From: Bosea sp. 124
Lineage (GTDB): Bacteria; Pseudomonadota; Alphaproteobacteria; Rhizobiales; Beijerinckiaceae
Direction of reading: 5' to 3'
NCBI RefSeq assembly: GCF_003046175.1
Contig: NZ_PZZM01000001.1
Location: 2,683,001 to 2,747,000, forward strand
Length of the DNA stretch: 64,000 nucleotides
Below are positions 56,751-64,000 of this stretch, piece by piece. The position numbers and the translations under genes were made by a program. The notes under the pieces are model-generated. The model was given only the letters and a program-made list of their open reading frames with translations, ran no database searches and was not told where the DNA came from. Within the stretch, counting starts at the first letter, position 1. Each line of letters starts with the position of its first letter.

Positions 56751-58478
56751 TCAGGCGAGCAGAGCGGCGAGCTTTGTCAGGTCGACATTAGCGCCGCAGA
56801 CCAGCACGCCGAGACGTTCGCCCGGCGCGGGCTTATAGGCGCCGCAGAGCAGGGCGCCGAGCGCTGCCGCGCCACCGGGCTCTACCGCCAGCCTGAAATC
56901 GCGCCAGAGCGTGACCTGGGCCTGCGTGATCGCCGTGTCCGGCACGAGCGCGACCCGGTCCACCGTGTCCTTGCAGACTTCGTAGACCAGCGGGCCGACA
57001 TTGCGGGCGCCGAGCGAATCGGCGGCGACAGAGGCAACCGTGACATCAATCGGCGCCTTTGCCTCCAGCGCCGCCTGCAGGGCGCGGGAACCCTCCGGCT
57101 CGACGCCGACGACCTTCACCTTGGTCCCGGCGAACCAGGCGGCGATGCCCGAGATCAGGCCGCCGCCGCCGACCGCCACCAGCACGGTGTCGAGATCGGG
57201 CTCCTGCCCAGCCCATTCGCGGCCGAGCGTGCCCTGGCCGGCGATGGTTTCCTTCGCGGCAAAAGGGTGGATCTTGAGCGCGCCGGTCTCGGCAACAAAG
57301 CGGTCGCAGGCTGCCTGCGCGTCGTCGTATTGTGCACCGCCGATCACGACCTCGGCGCCGAAACGCCGGATCGCCTCGATCTTGGCGGCAGGCGAAATCT
57401 CGGGGACGAAGATCGTCGCCTTCACGCCCCGGGCCCGGGCGGCGAACGCCACGGCGGCGCCGTGATTGCCGCCGGAGGCGGCCGCCACGCCGGCCGCTGG
57501 CACCTCAAGCGAGAGCAGGTTGTTGAAGGCGCCGCGCGTCTTGAAGGAGCCGGCATGCTGCAGGCATTCGAGCTTGAGCGAGATGTCGCCAGCGGAGTCG
57601 AAGGCGCCCGTGCCGAGTCGCATGACGGGAGTGATGCGCGCATGTCCGGCGATGCGTTGCGCTGCGGCCTCGATCATCAGGCGGGGAACGGGACTATCGG
57701 TCATGGCGGTGTCCTGATGATCGAAGTTTTGCGCTGGCGGATGATCGGGCCGATAGGTCCAGATCGCGATGGGAAGCCCGTGGCTATCGCGTCGCGGCGG
57801 ATCGGGGAAGGGCTTTCCGCGCCCGGCGAGGATGTGCCGGGCGACGACCAGCGCCGCCAGTGCATCAAGGGCGTCATCGGCCGCGGCTCCCCTCGGGGGA
57901 CGTGCCCGGATGGTTTCGGAAGGGATGCCGGCTGCGACGAGGAGCGCCTGTCGCTCGGCCATGCCGGCGGGGTTGATTTTCCCCCTGATCTTCTTGGGAT
58001 GGGACAGGGGTGCGCCGCGCATGGTCGCGAAGGCCAACTCCGGATGAACCTCGTAGACGCGATCGCACAGGGGCGGCTCGGCTCTCAGCAGGGCGTCGAT
58101 CTCGCGAATGCGCGGGAAGAGATGAAAGCCCTGCTGCGAGACCTTGCGCGGCGGCTGCGACGTTGCCAGCGCCAGCCGGCAGGCTTCGCTATAGTCGTCG
58201 GCCTCGACGGCGGTGCGGGCGGGGATGGAGAAGACGGAGGATCGACGCTGGCCGAGCAGGGCGCGCACCAGTTGCTCGGGCCCGCGCCCGGAGCCGCCGA
58301 TCCGGTCGGGCAGGCCGATTGGCATGTCGACCGCGATCAGGGCCGGTGCCAGGTCGGTGTCGATCAAGTCGGCGAGCCGTGGCACGACGCGCAGGGTCGG
58401 CTGGGCTGCCTCGGCGAGATCGAGGATCGCCGCGATCCAGCCCGCCTTGCAGCCGTCGATGCCCGCGATCCAGACCAT
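56751..58478 (-). CDS. DUF429 domain fused in frame to a threonine/serine dehydratase
   Basis: One open frame of 575 codons joins two proteins. Residues ~1-240 are a DUF429 domain ('MVWIAGIDGCKAGW', 'IAVDMPIGLPDR', 'VYEVHPELAFATM', 'AADDALDALAALV'), an RNase H-like fold of unknown function. A ~15-residue linker leads to a PLP-dependent fold II dehydratase from residue 259: PLP lysine in 'HAGSFKTRGAF', 'ASGGNHGAA' and 'VGGGGLISGIA', without an ACT domain. It would deaminate threonine or serine, or act as a racemase. The first ATG has ggagg 7 nt upstream. The dehydratase has its own ATG at 57704 with agga upstream, so it may also be made separately. Confidence 0.8.
   Translation of the reverse strand: MVWIAGIDGCKAGWIAAILDLAEAAQPTLRVVPRLADLIDTDLAPALIAVDMPIGLPDRIGGSGRGPEQLVRALLGQRRSSVFSIPARTAVEADDYSEACRLALATSQPPRKVSQQGFHLFPRIREIDALLRAEPPLCDRVYEVHPELAFATMRGAPLSHPKKIRGKINPAGMAERQALLVAAGIPSETIRARPPRGAAADDALDALAALVVARHILAGRGKPFPDPPRRDSHGLPIAIWTYRPDHPPAQNFDHQDTAMTDSPVPRLMIEAAAQRIAGHARITPVMRLGTGAFDSAGDISLKLECLQHAGSFKTRGAFNNLLSLEVPAAGVAAASGGNHGAAVAFAARARGVKATIFVPEISPAAKIEAIRRFGAEVVIGGAQYDDAQAACDRFVAETGALKIHPFAAKETIAGQGTLGREWAGQEPDLDTVLVAVGGGGLISGIAAWFAGTKVKVVGVEPEGSRALQAALEAKAPIDVTVASVAADSLGARNVGPLVYEVCKDTVDRVALVPDTAITQAQVTLWRDFRLAVEPGGAAALGALLCGAYKPAPGERLGVLVCGANVDLTKLAALLA
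57690..57730 (-). promoter_or_regulatory. Internal translation start of the dehydratase part
   Basis: Within the fused frame an ATG at 57704 (read leftwards) begins the canonical dehydratase N-terminus and is preceded by agga 8 nt upstream. Translation from here would give a 317-aa enzyme of normal family length (56751-57704). The preceding DUF429 frame has no stop before it. Confidence 0.55.
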
Positions 58479-58583
58479 TTGCCTGCCTCCGTCGTCCGCG
58501 TTCCGCAGAACTGCCGTTGCATCCACGTCACGTCTAGTGTGCAGTGCAATGAAGCCGTCCCATCGGGGCGCCAGGAGAGACCC

Positions 58584-59459
58584 ATGCCGACGATCCGCCC
58601 GCGCCGCAGTGTGCTCTACATGCCCGGCTCGAATGCCCGCGCCCTCGAAAAGGCCCGCGACATTCCCGCCGACGCCCTGATCCTCGATCTCGAGGATGCG
58701 GTGGCGCCCGAGGCGAAAGCGTCGGCGCGCGGGCAGGTCTGTGCGGCGGTGAAGGCCGGCGGCTATGGCCGGCGCGAACTCGTCGTCCGCACCAACGGGG
58801 TCGATACGCCTTGGTTCAAGGACGATCTCGCCGCCGCGGCCGAGGCCAATCCCGATGCGATCCTGATCCCCAAGGTCTCGGCGCCCGAGACGCTGCAGCA
58901 GATCGGCGCCCAGCTCAACGGCCTCTGGGCGCAGCCCGGCTTGCGGGTCTGGGCGATGATCGAGACGCCGCTCGCCATCCTCGATGTCGAGAAGATCGCG
59001 CATGCGGCGCGCGATCCGCGCGTGCGGCTGTCCTGTTTCGTGATGGGCACGAACGATCTCGCCAAGGAGACGCGCGCCCGCTTCGTGCCGGGCCGTGCGC
59101 CGATGCTGCCTTGGCTGACCAGCGCCATCCTGGCGGCGCGCGCCTATGGCATCGACATCCTCGACGGCGTCTATAACGACATGAAGAACGAGGATGGGTT
59201 TCTGGCCGAATGCGAGCAGGGCCGCGATCTCGGCTTCGACGGCAAGACGCTGATCCATCCAAACCAGGTCGCGCTGGCCAACTCCGTCTTCGCACCGGAC
59301 GCGGCGGAACTCGACCAGGCGAGATCGATCATCGCCGCTTTCGCCGAGCCGGAGAACCAGGGCAAGGGTGCGATCCAGCTCGGTGGACGCATGGTCGAGC
59401 TGCTGCATGCCGAGATGGCGAAGCGGGTGGTGGCGCTGAGCGAGGCGATCGCAGGCTGA
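58584..59459 (+). CDS. CitE/HpcH-family CoA ester lyase, Mcl2 malyl-CoA thioesterase-like
   Basis: This 291-aa TIM barrel of the citrate lyase beta family has 'RSVLYMPGSNARALEKA', 'DALILDLEDAVAPEAK' with metal-binding acidic residues, 'AMIETPLAILD', 'MGTNDLAKE' and 'GFDGKTLIHPNQ'. The family cleaves or hydrolyses malyl-, citramalyl- or related CoA esters. The pattern recalls (3S)-malyl-CoA thioesterase of the ethylmalonyl-CoA pathway, which fits the ecm gene 7 kb away, but lyase activity cannot be excluded. The ATG at 58584 follows aggag. It is divergent from the DUF429 fusion gene. Confidence 0.85.
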   Translation: MPTIRPRRSVLYMPGSNARALEKARDIPADALILDLEDAVAPEAKASARGQVCAAVKAGGYGRRELVVRTNGVDTPWFKDDLAAAAEANPDAILIPKVSAPETLQQIGAQLNGLWAQPGLRVWAMIETPLAILDVEKIAHAARDPRVRLSCFVMGTNDLAKETRARFVPGRAPMLPWLTSAILAARAYGIDILDGVYNDMKNEDGFLAECEQGRDLGFDGKTLIHPNQVALANSVFAPDAAELDQARSIIAAFAEPENQGKGAIQLGGRMVELLHAEMAKRVVALSEAIAG

Positions 59460-59477
59460 AGCGTTTTCGAGCGAAGC

Positions 59478-59873
59478 CTAGGGAAACTCGCCTTCCACGA
59501 CCTGGACCGTCATCACGACGCGGGAGATGAAAGGCTGGTTGGTGTCGCCGGCGCGACCGTGCATCTCATAGATCACGGTCCCGGTTCCGGTGCGAAGCGG
59601 CGAAAACCGCAGCGAATAGCGGCCCGTCCGCAGTTCGCCGAGATCGAAGCCCTTCATGACGACGACCTTCCGGAACATGTCGCGACCCGTCCGATAGGCC
59701 AGACGGCACCAGCGCTTGCTCTCGGTGATGTCGACCCGGCGCATCTTGGCTGCCACGGTCTCCGTGCAGCCGCGACAGAGATGGGTGGCGCCGAAGCGGC
59801 AACTCGCCGCTTCGGCGCTCTGGGCGGCCATTGTTGCAAGCGACACCGCCAGCATGATCTTGCGTGTGAACAC
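59478..59873 (-). CDS. Secreted hypothetical protein
   Basis: This ~131-aa protein has a signal peptide ('RKIMLAVSLATMAAQSAEAA', cleavage near residue 23) and a mature part with four cysteines ('SCRFGATHLCRGCTE', 'KRWCRLAY') and a beta-rich C-terminus. I recognise no family. The GTG at 59873 after a G-rich stretch is the likely start; the frame is open further upstream. It ends 18 bp from the convergent CitE-like gene. Confidence 0.6.
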   Translation of the reverse strand: MFTRKIMLAVSLATMAAQSAEAASCRFGATHLCRGCTETVAAKMRRVDITESKRWCRLAYRTGRDMFRKVVVMKGFDLGELRTGRYSLRFSPLRTGTGTVIYEMHGRAGDTNQPFISRVVMTVQVVEGEFP

Positions 59874-59967
59874 GGTGGCCCCCCGACCGATCGAAGCCAG
59901 AGCTTCGACGCCGCGGGAGACCGATGTCAACTGAGGCCGCGTGGCGGCGGCTGCCGCTCTGGTCGGC

Positions 59968-60507
59968 TCAGCCCTTCTTCGCGGCCTTGGCGCGGTCCAT
60001 CGCCTCGACGATCAGCTGCTTGGCCTTGGCCGCATCGCCCCAGCCGGCCAGTTTGACCCATTTGCCGGGCTCGAGATCCTTGTAGTGCTCGAAGAAGTGC
60101 TGGATCTGGTCGAGCGTGATCTTCGGCAGGTCGGTGTAGTTGTGGACGTTCTCGTAGCGCTTGGTCAGCTTGGGGACCGGCACCGCGATGATCTTCTCGT
60201 CGCCGCCGCCCTCGTCCTCCATCATCATCACGCCGATCGGCCGGACCGCGATATAGGAGCCCGGAATCAGCGGGCGCGTATTGGCGACCAGCACGTCGCA
60301 AGGGTCGCCATCCTCCGACAGGGTGTGCGGAATGAAGCCGTAGTTCCCCGGATAACGCATCGGCGTGTAGAGAAAGCGATCGACGAAGAGCGTACCGGCT
60401 TCCTTGTCCATCTCATATTTGATCGGCTCGCCACCAATCGCCACCTCGATGACGACATTGACTTCTTCGGGGGGATTCTTGCCGATGGAGATGGCGTCGA
60501 GGCGCAT
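59968..60507 (-). CDS. ppa: Inorganic pyrophosphatase
   Basis: This 179-aa family I soluble pyrophosphatase hydrolyses PPi to two phosphates, pulling biosynthetic reactions forward. The signature DGDPCD (residues 66-71) holds metal-binding aspartates; '[18 protein letters not shown]' and '[13 protein letters not shown]' are also conserved. The ATG at 60507 gives the normal N-terminus. The gene stands alone. Confidence 0.96.
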   Translation of the reverse strand: MRLDAISIGKNPPEEVNVVIEVAIGGEPIKYEMDKEAGTLFVDRFLYTPMRYPGNYGFIPHTLSEDGDPCDVLVANTRPLIPGSYIAVRPIGVMMMEDEGGGDEKIIAVPVPKLTKRYENVHNYTDLPKITLDQIQHFFEHYKDLEPGKWVKLAGWGDAAKAKQLIVEAMDRAKAAKKG

Positions 60508-60689
60508 GTCTTGGAACCTGTGAGGATGGGAAACGGGCGTCTTATGCGGGTTCGCGCGGCAAACGCCAAGCCCGACCTTCGCACCAAGGTAAACCCCGCC
60601 GATTTGCGCGATGTCTCCGGCGCTGATATCGGGCGCTGCATGAGATGTCATGCGAGCTGCGCCAGCAGCGGGACGTGCGAGGCCCCCCC

Positions 60690-61412
60690 GTGCTGAACCG
60701 CCTGCGCCCCGACGAGGATCGCTATGCCCGGCGCATGGCCCGCATCGCGCGCTGGGACCGGCCGATCGAGAGCCGTGGCCAGCGCCTGCGCGCCTGGGCC
60801 AACATGCTGCTGGTCGACCACGGCATCTTCCGGCTTGCCTATCTGAACGCGCACAAGGTGACGCCGCGGCTCTGGCGGGCGGCGCAGCCGGCGCCGGGCC
60901 AGATCGCCTGGTTCGCCGGCCAGGGCGTGAAGACCATCGTCAATCTGCGCGGCGGGCGGGAGCACGGCTCCTGGCCGTTGCAGCGCGAGGCCTGCGAGCG
61001 GCATGGCATCGAACTGGTCGATTTCGTGCTGCGCTCGCGCGGGGCGCCCGAGCGCGAGACCATCCTCGCCGCCAGGGACTTCTTCGCGACGCTGAAGGAG
61101 CCGGCTCTGGTCCATTGCAAGTCGGGCGCCGACAGGGCCGGCTTCTTTGCGGCGCTCTATCTGCTGATCCATGAGAACCGCCCGCTGGACGAGGCGGCGC
61201 GGCAATTGTCGCTGCGCTATGGTCATTTCCGCTTCGCCAAGACCGGCATTCTCGACGCGTTCTTCGATGCCTACCGAGTCGAGGGCGAGGCCAAGGGCAT
61301 CGCCTTTCTCGACTGGGCTCGGGACATCTACGATCCGGTGCGGCTTGAGAAAAGCTTCAGGCCGGGCTTCTTCTCGTCGCTGCTGGCCGACGGCCTGATC
61401 CGCCGCGAGTAG
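60690..61412 (+). CDS. Tyrosine/dual-specificity phosphatase family protein
   Basis: This ~240-aa protein has the CX5R phosphatase loop '[10 protein letters not shown]' (C143, R149) preceded by '[27 protein letters not shown]', the pattern of atypical dual-specificity phosphatases of bacteria. A general-acid Asp is plausible in '[10 protein letters not shown]'. Substrate (protein, lipid or inositol phosphate) is unknown. Start is uncertain: GTG at 60690 with gagg upstream is preferred over ATG at 60645. It converges with the flippase gene. Confidence 0.83.
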   Translation: MLNRLRPDEDRYARRMARIARWDRPIESRGQRLRAWANMLLVDHGIFRLAYLNAHKVTPRLWRAAQPAPGQIAWFAGQGVKTIVNLRGGREHGSWPLQREACERHGIELVDFVLRSRGAPERETILAARDFFATLKEPALVHCKSGADRAGFFAALYLLIHENRPLDEAARQLSLRYGHFRFAKTGILDAFFDAYRVEGEAKGIAFLDWARDIYDPVRLEKSFRPGFFSSLLADGLIRRE

Positions 61413-61420
61413 CGGAGCGG

Positions 61421-62878
61421 TCAGCGCGCCGCAGGGCTTTCGGGAACGAGGTCTTCCGCTCTGGCCAGGGGCACCTCACGTTCGACCCAGACGAACAGGA
61501 CATGTGTCGCCGCACGCGCGATCGAGATCAATCCGACCACATAGAGCAGCTCGATCGACAATGCGCCGAACGACAGGATTGCGGCGACGAGGGCGAGCAA
61601 GGCCATCGCATTGACCGCGAGCTGCCATGCCGTCTTGATGGAGAGCGCGACGACGTCGTGAAGAGGGTTGAACAGGGCGACGCCACCATAGAACAGCGTC
61701 ATCACGACAACGACGTCGCCGATGCCTGACCACTTGCTTTTGTCGAAGACCGTGTCGACCAGATGCGCGGCAATGGCGATCGATCCGAAAAGGCCGATCG
61801 CGCCGACAACGAGCCCTAGCGTCGCGATGCGCATCCAGAAATGCCGCCGCGGCCCCTTCTGGGCGCGCAGACGGTTGAGCAGCAGCGGGCCGGACATCAT
61901 TCCAAACATCTGCGTCGGCACATCCAGCAGGCGCATCGCAAGGGCGACATGGGCAGCCAGCAGCGGATTGTGGGCGTAAGGCAGGGCGAGCAGCGGCGCG
62001 ACGGTGAAGCCGAAGGAGAGCAGGGTCGAGGGCAGCAGGATGCGCGGAGCGTCGCGCCAGTGCTTCGCTGCCCAGATAAGGCTGCGCCGCGACCAGAGAT
62101 GCGGTCGGACCAGTGCGAGCAGGCTGTCACGGCGTCGCCGCGCGACATAGGCAACGGCGATCATATGGCCGAGCGCATCGGCCAGAAACAGGGCCAGGGC
62201 CTTGGGACCGAACAGCGCGATCAGCAGGAGCATCAGTATGGGCTGGACCAGCGCCTGCACGACATTGCCGTTGCCGATCGTCCCCAAGTCACCCTCCGCC
62301 GCGGCTTCCGCCCAGAGCAGGCGCAGGGCTGCGCGTGCGCAGAGCGAGACGAGGAAGATCAGGGCCACGGCAGGTGCGATGTGCCCCATTCCCGCAAGGG
62401 TCGCGAGAATCAGGGCGACGATGGCGAGGAAGACGATGGCGCAGGCCGTCGCGAGCCGAAACGCCAGGCCGAGGTGGTCGCGGTCGTCGTTGCGGAAGAA
62501 AACGACCTCGAGTCGCATCAGCGCCGGGATCGAGAGGAATGACGCCGCCGCGCTGAACACCGCGAAGGCTGCGAAAACATGCGGCGGGCAGAAGACGGCC
62601 GCGACAAGCAGTCCCCAGACCGAAATCAGCCGCGCCTGAACGAAGCGCAGGCCCAGCATCGCGGCCGAGCCGAAGCCCTGGCGCAATGCCGGGACGCGTC
62701 GCGCGACGAAACGTCGGCCCTGCGCGAAGGCGAGGGCCGGGCGGCTGGACGGAAAGCCCGCCCGCTCCAGGGTAACGTGCGCGACCATGTCGACATCCAT
62801 GTCTGGATCATCGGGCGGGCTGTCACCCTGCGAGACCCCAGTGCCGCCGGACGACGAGGTCTCGACAGTTGGGCTCAC
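61421..62878 (-). CDS. Polysaccharide flippase-like (MATE/Wzx-type) membrane protein
   Basis: This 485-aa protein has a ~75-residue charged N-terminus and about 12 transmembrane helices laid out as in oligosaccharide flippases ('MLGLRFVQARLISVWGLLVA', 'ALPYAHNPLLAAHVALAMRLLDVPTQMFG'). It may move lipid-linked glycan across the inner membrane. No glycosyltransferase gene is next to it, so the call rests on topology and weak motifs. CtrA-like sites lie just upstream of the start. Confidence 0.7.
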   Translation of the reverse strand: MSPTVETSSSGGTGVSQGDSPPDDPDMDVDMVAHVTLERAGFPSSRPALAFAQGRRFVARRVPALRQGFGSAAMLGLRFVQARLISVWGLLVAAVFCPPHVFAAFAVFSAAASFLSIPALMRLEVVFFRNDDRDHLGLAFRLATACAIVFLAIVALILATLAGMGHIAPAVALIFLVSLCARAALRLLWAEAAAEGDLGTIGNGNVVQALVQPILMLLLIALFGPKALALFLADALGHMIAVAYVARRRRDSLLALVRPHLWSRRSLIWAAKHWRDAPRILLPSTLLSFGFTVAPLLALPYAHNPLLAAHVALAMRLLDVPTQMFGMMSGPLLLNRLRAQKGPRRHFWMRIATLGLVVGAIGLFGSIAIAAHLVDTVFDKSKWSGIGDVVVVMTLFYGGVALFNPLHDVVALSIKTAWQLAVNAMALLALVAAILSFGALSIELLYVVGLISIARAATHVLFVWVEREVPLARAEDLVPESPAAR

Positions 62879-62914
62879 GATGGCTCGGCCTTGGAGATGC
62901 GAGGCTGCGCCAGC

Positions 62915-62953
62915 ATGGTTAATAGGTGGTGAAGATGCGGCATGATTAACCGT
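62915..62953. promoter_or_regulatory. Pair of CtrA-like half-sites
   Basis: Minus-strand TTAACCAT (complement of 62915-62922) and plus-strand TTAACCGT (62946-62953) form an inverted pair (atggttaat ... attaaccgt) 37-75 bp upstream of the flippase gene. TTAACCAT is the alphaproteobacterial CtrA half-site core. Binding is not shown. Confidence 0.4.
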
Positions 62954-63016
62954 TGATGGGGCTGCGCCCGGAAGGGCGCGAGGAAAGACCCCACAAATCG
63001 GGCCGCTCGATGGCCG

Positions 63017-63553
63017 TCAGACAAATTTCGTCTTGAGGGCCTCGAAGTGCTCTAGCTGATCCGGCAGCAGCGCGCGACTGGCGTCTCGTCGCACGAAGAC
63101 CTTGAACATCACATCGCCGGTCCCATTGAAGAACTGCACCGAGCAGGCGCGGCGCCCCTGGCCCGAAGCGCGATCGACGATGTAAACCGCCTTGCAGTTC
63201 TCGGCCTTGATATGGCCCCCGATGGGGCTGTCGCCATGGATATTGTAGTAGCCATGGCCGAAGGAGCCGACCGGCAGCGTGCCGACGCATTCCAGAACGA
63301 CATCGGGCGTGTGCATCAGGAACAGGACCTCGCCCCAGGTCGCGAGGTCCTGCCACACGGCCTCGAAGCGCTCGGCCGCGACGAAGAGCCGCTGCTCGGC
63401 GGGAAGCTGTTCGAGTGCGGTCCGGGTCGAGACGCCGGCCTCGCGGGCGATGGCCTCGATCAGGCCGTCGGGCTTGGCTGCGAGCAAGTCCCGGACGCGC
63501 TGGATCGCGTCCTGTGCCGGCGCGGCCGGCAGGTCTGCTTCAAGGATGGACAT
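63017..63553 (-). CDS. hutX: Heme utilization cytosolic carrier protein HutX
   Basis: This 178-aa protein matches HutX/ChuX: N-terminal helices ('QRVRDLLAAKPDGLIEAIAREAGVS' region) and a beta-saddle with 'WGEVLFLMHTPDVVLECVG', 'GHGYYNIHGDSPIGGHI' and 'CSVQFFNGTGDVMFKVFV'. HutX binds heme in the cytoplasm and passes it to a degrading enzyme. It starts 9 bp after the HmoA-like monooxygenase gene, forming a two-gene heme-use operon. No heme ABC importer is in the window. Confidence 0.92.
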   Translation of the reverse strand: MSILEADLPAAPAQDAIQRVRDLLAAKPDGLIEAIAREAGVSTRTALEQLPAEQRLFVAAERFEAVWQDLATWGEVLFLMHTPDVVLECVGTLPVGSFGHGYYNIHGDSPIGGHIKAENCKAVYIVDRASGQGRRACSVQFFNGTGDVMFKVFVRRDASRALLPDQLEHFEALKTKFV

Positions 63554-63562
63554 GGGCCGGCC

Positions 63563-63910
63563 TTACTCGGCCGCCTGGAGCGGGCGGCGCGGATTGATCT
63601 CGCTCAGGACCGTCTCGAAGCCCTCGAATTCGGGATGGCCAAGGAAGAGCGGCTTCTCGCGCTTCTGTCCGGCATTGCGGTGCGAATCCCGGAACTGTTC
63701 CGACGTCGTCCAGGCGGTGAAGTCATCCTTCGAGGCCCAGGTGGTGTGGGAGGAGTAGAGCGTGTGATCCTCCTTCTCCGGCCCCTTGAGCAGGTGAAAG
63801 GCGAGGAAGCCCGGCATTTCGTCGAGGCGGGTCTTGCGCGACGACCAGACGGTCTCGAACGCGGCCTCCTCACCCTTCGCGACCTTGAAGCGGTTCATGG
63901 CGATGAACAT
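63563..63910 (-). CDS. Antibiotic biosynthesis monooxygenase-fold protein, HmoA/IsdG-like
   Basis: This 115-aa ABM-domain protein has 'MFIAMNRFKVAKGEEAAFETVW', 'MPGFLAFHLLKGPEKEDHTLYSSHTTWASKDDF' and 'WTTSEQFRDSHR', the pattern of HmoA-type heme-degrading monooxygenases with a conserved histidine near residue 77. It would open the heme ring to release iron. Coupling to hutX supports the role. The upstream promoter region (63911-64000) is only partly in the window; I see no clear Irr or Fur box in it. Confidence 0.87.
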   Translation of the reverse strand: MFIAMNRFKVAKGEEAAFETVWSSRKTRLDEMPGFLAFHLLKGPEKEDHTLYSSHTTWASKDDFTAWTTSEQFRDSHRNAGQKREKPLFLGHPEFEGFETVLSEINPRRPLQAAE

Positions 63911-64000
63911 CGGAATCGTCCTGTTCTGTCTTGATGCCTGGAGGCGGAGTCGCGACCGGACGCCGGCGCGCGGGAATTCGGGCGCCGGGCGCCATGTCGC

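Noticed and set aside
58479..59408. Upstream extension of the DUF429 frame to position 59408
   Set aside because: The extension is antisense to the CitE-like gene and unlike any DUF429 N-terminus; the ATG at 58478 has a strong ribosome-binding site.

Overview
The window is GC-rich chromosomal DNA from an alphaproteobacterium of the Hyphomicrobiales (Rhizobiales) type. A Bosea-like or related genus is my best guess, but no rRNA is present to confirm it. The grounds are the class I lysyl-tRNA synthetase, an ethylmalonyl-CoA mutase, the atpHAGDC operon between priA and rppH, a J-domain gene divergent from bolA, PutA with an Lrp-type regulator, and dispersed cgtcat...atgacg palindromic repeats. 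Coding density is very high; no gene-free stretch exceeds 300 bases. I see no phage, insertion sequence, CRISPR array or genomic island.

Layout. 1-9.6 kb: the end of a TctA transporter gene, fatty-acid beta-oxidation genes (ECI2-like isomerase, FadJ-like multifunctional enzyme, thiolase), a DUF808 membrane protein, a nitroreductase, class I LysRS and an M20 amidohydrolase. 9.7-19.4 kb: a solute-binding protein, then an eight-gene uronate catabolic operon on the minus strand (uxaC-kduI-kduD-kdgF-dctP-dctQ-dctM-uxuB) with a divergent GntR/FCD regulator and a palindromic operator inside the shared promoter. 19.5-25.5 kb: amidase, DUF4337 protein, xerC, a small secreted protein and priA. 25.7-31.5 kb: atpHAGDC with a rho-independent terminator, then rppH. 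31.7-35.4 kb: putA and its divergent Lrp-type regulator. 35.6-38.2 kb: an NMT1-type ABC importer. 38.3-43.4 kb: J-domain protein, BolA, a VapBC-like toxin-antitoxin pair with an inverted-repeat operator, MFS transporter, SCP2-type thiolase and a DMT exporter. 43.6-49.3 kb: a D,D-carboxypeptidase with a very long tail, a second DMT transporter, a COG0523 metallochaperone GTPase, an acyl-CoA synthetase and a tiny membrane protein. 49.3-55.5 kb: ethylmalonyl-CoA mutase, aldose epimerase, DUF1178, glutaredoxin, ComF, Old Yellow Enzyme and tRNA-Glu(CTC). 55.6-64 kb: small membrane protein, methyltransferase, a DUF429/threonine-dehydratase in-frame fusion, a CitE/Mcl-family enzyme, pyrophosphatase, phosphatase, a flippase-like protein and a heme pair (HutX plus HmoA-like monooxygenase).

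How genes work together. The uronate operon isomerises and reduces hexuronates and unsaturated pectin- or alginate-type breakdown products toward D-mannonate and 2-keto-3-deoxygluconate. UxuA, KdgK and KdgA are not in the window. Ethylmalonyl-CoA mutase and the Mcl-like enzyme point to the ethylmalonyl-CoA pathway for acetyl-CoA assimilation, which would be fed by the beta-oxidation genes.

The most unusual features are a family of three-arm (cloverleaf-like) palindromic repeats, two of them inside the ATP synthase operon; a different three-arm element with a perfect 22-bp palindrome just after atpC; the DUF429-dehydratase fusion; and two well-placed regulatory palindromes (uronate and vapBC).
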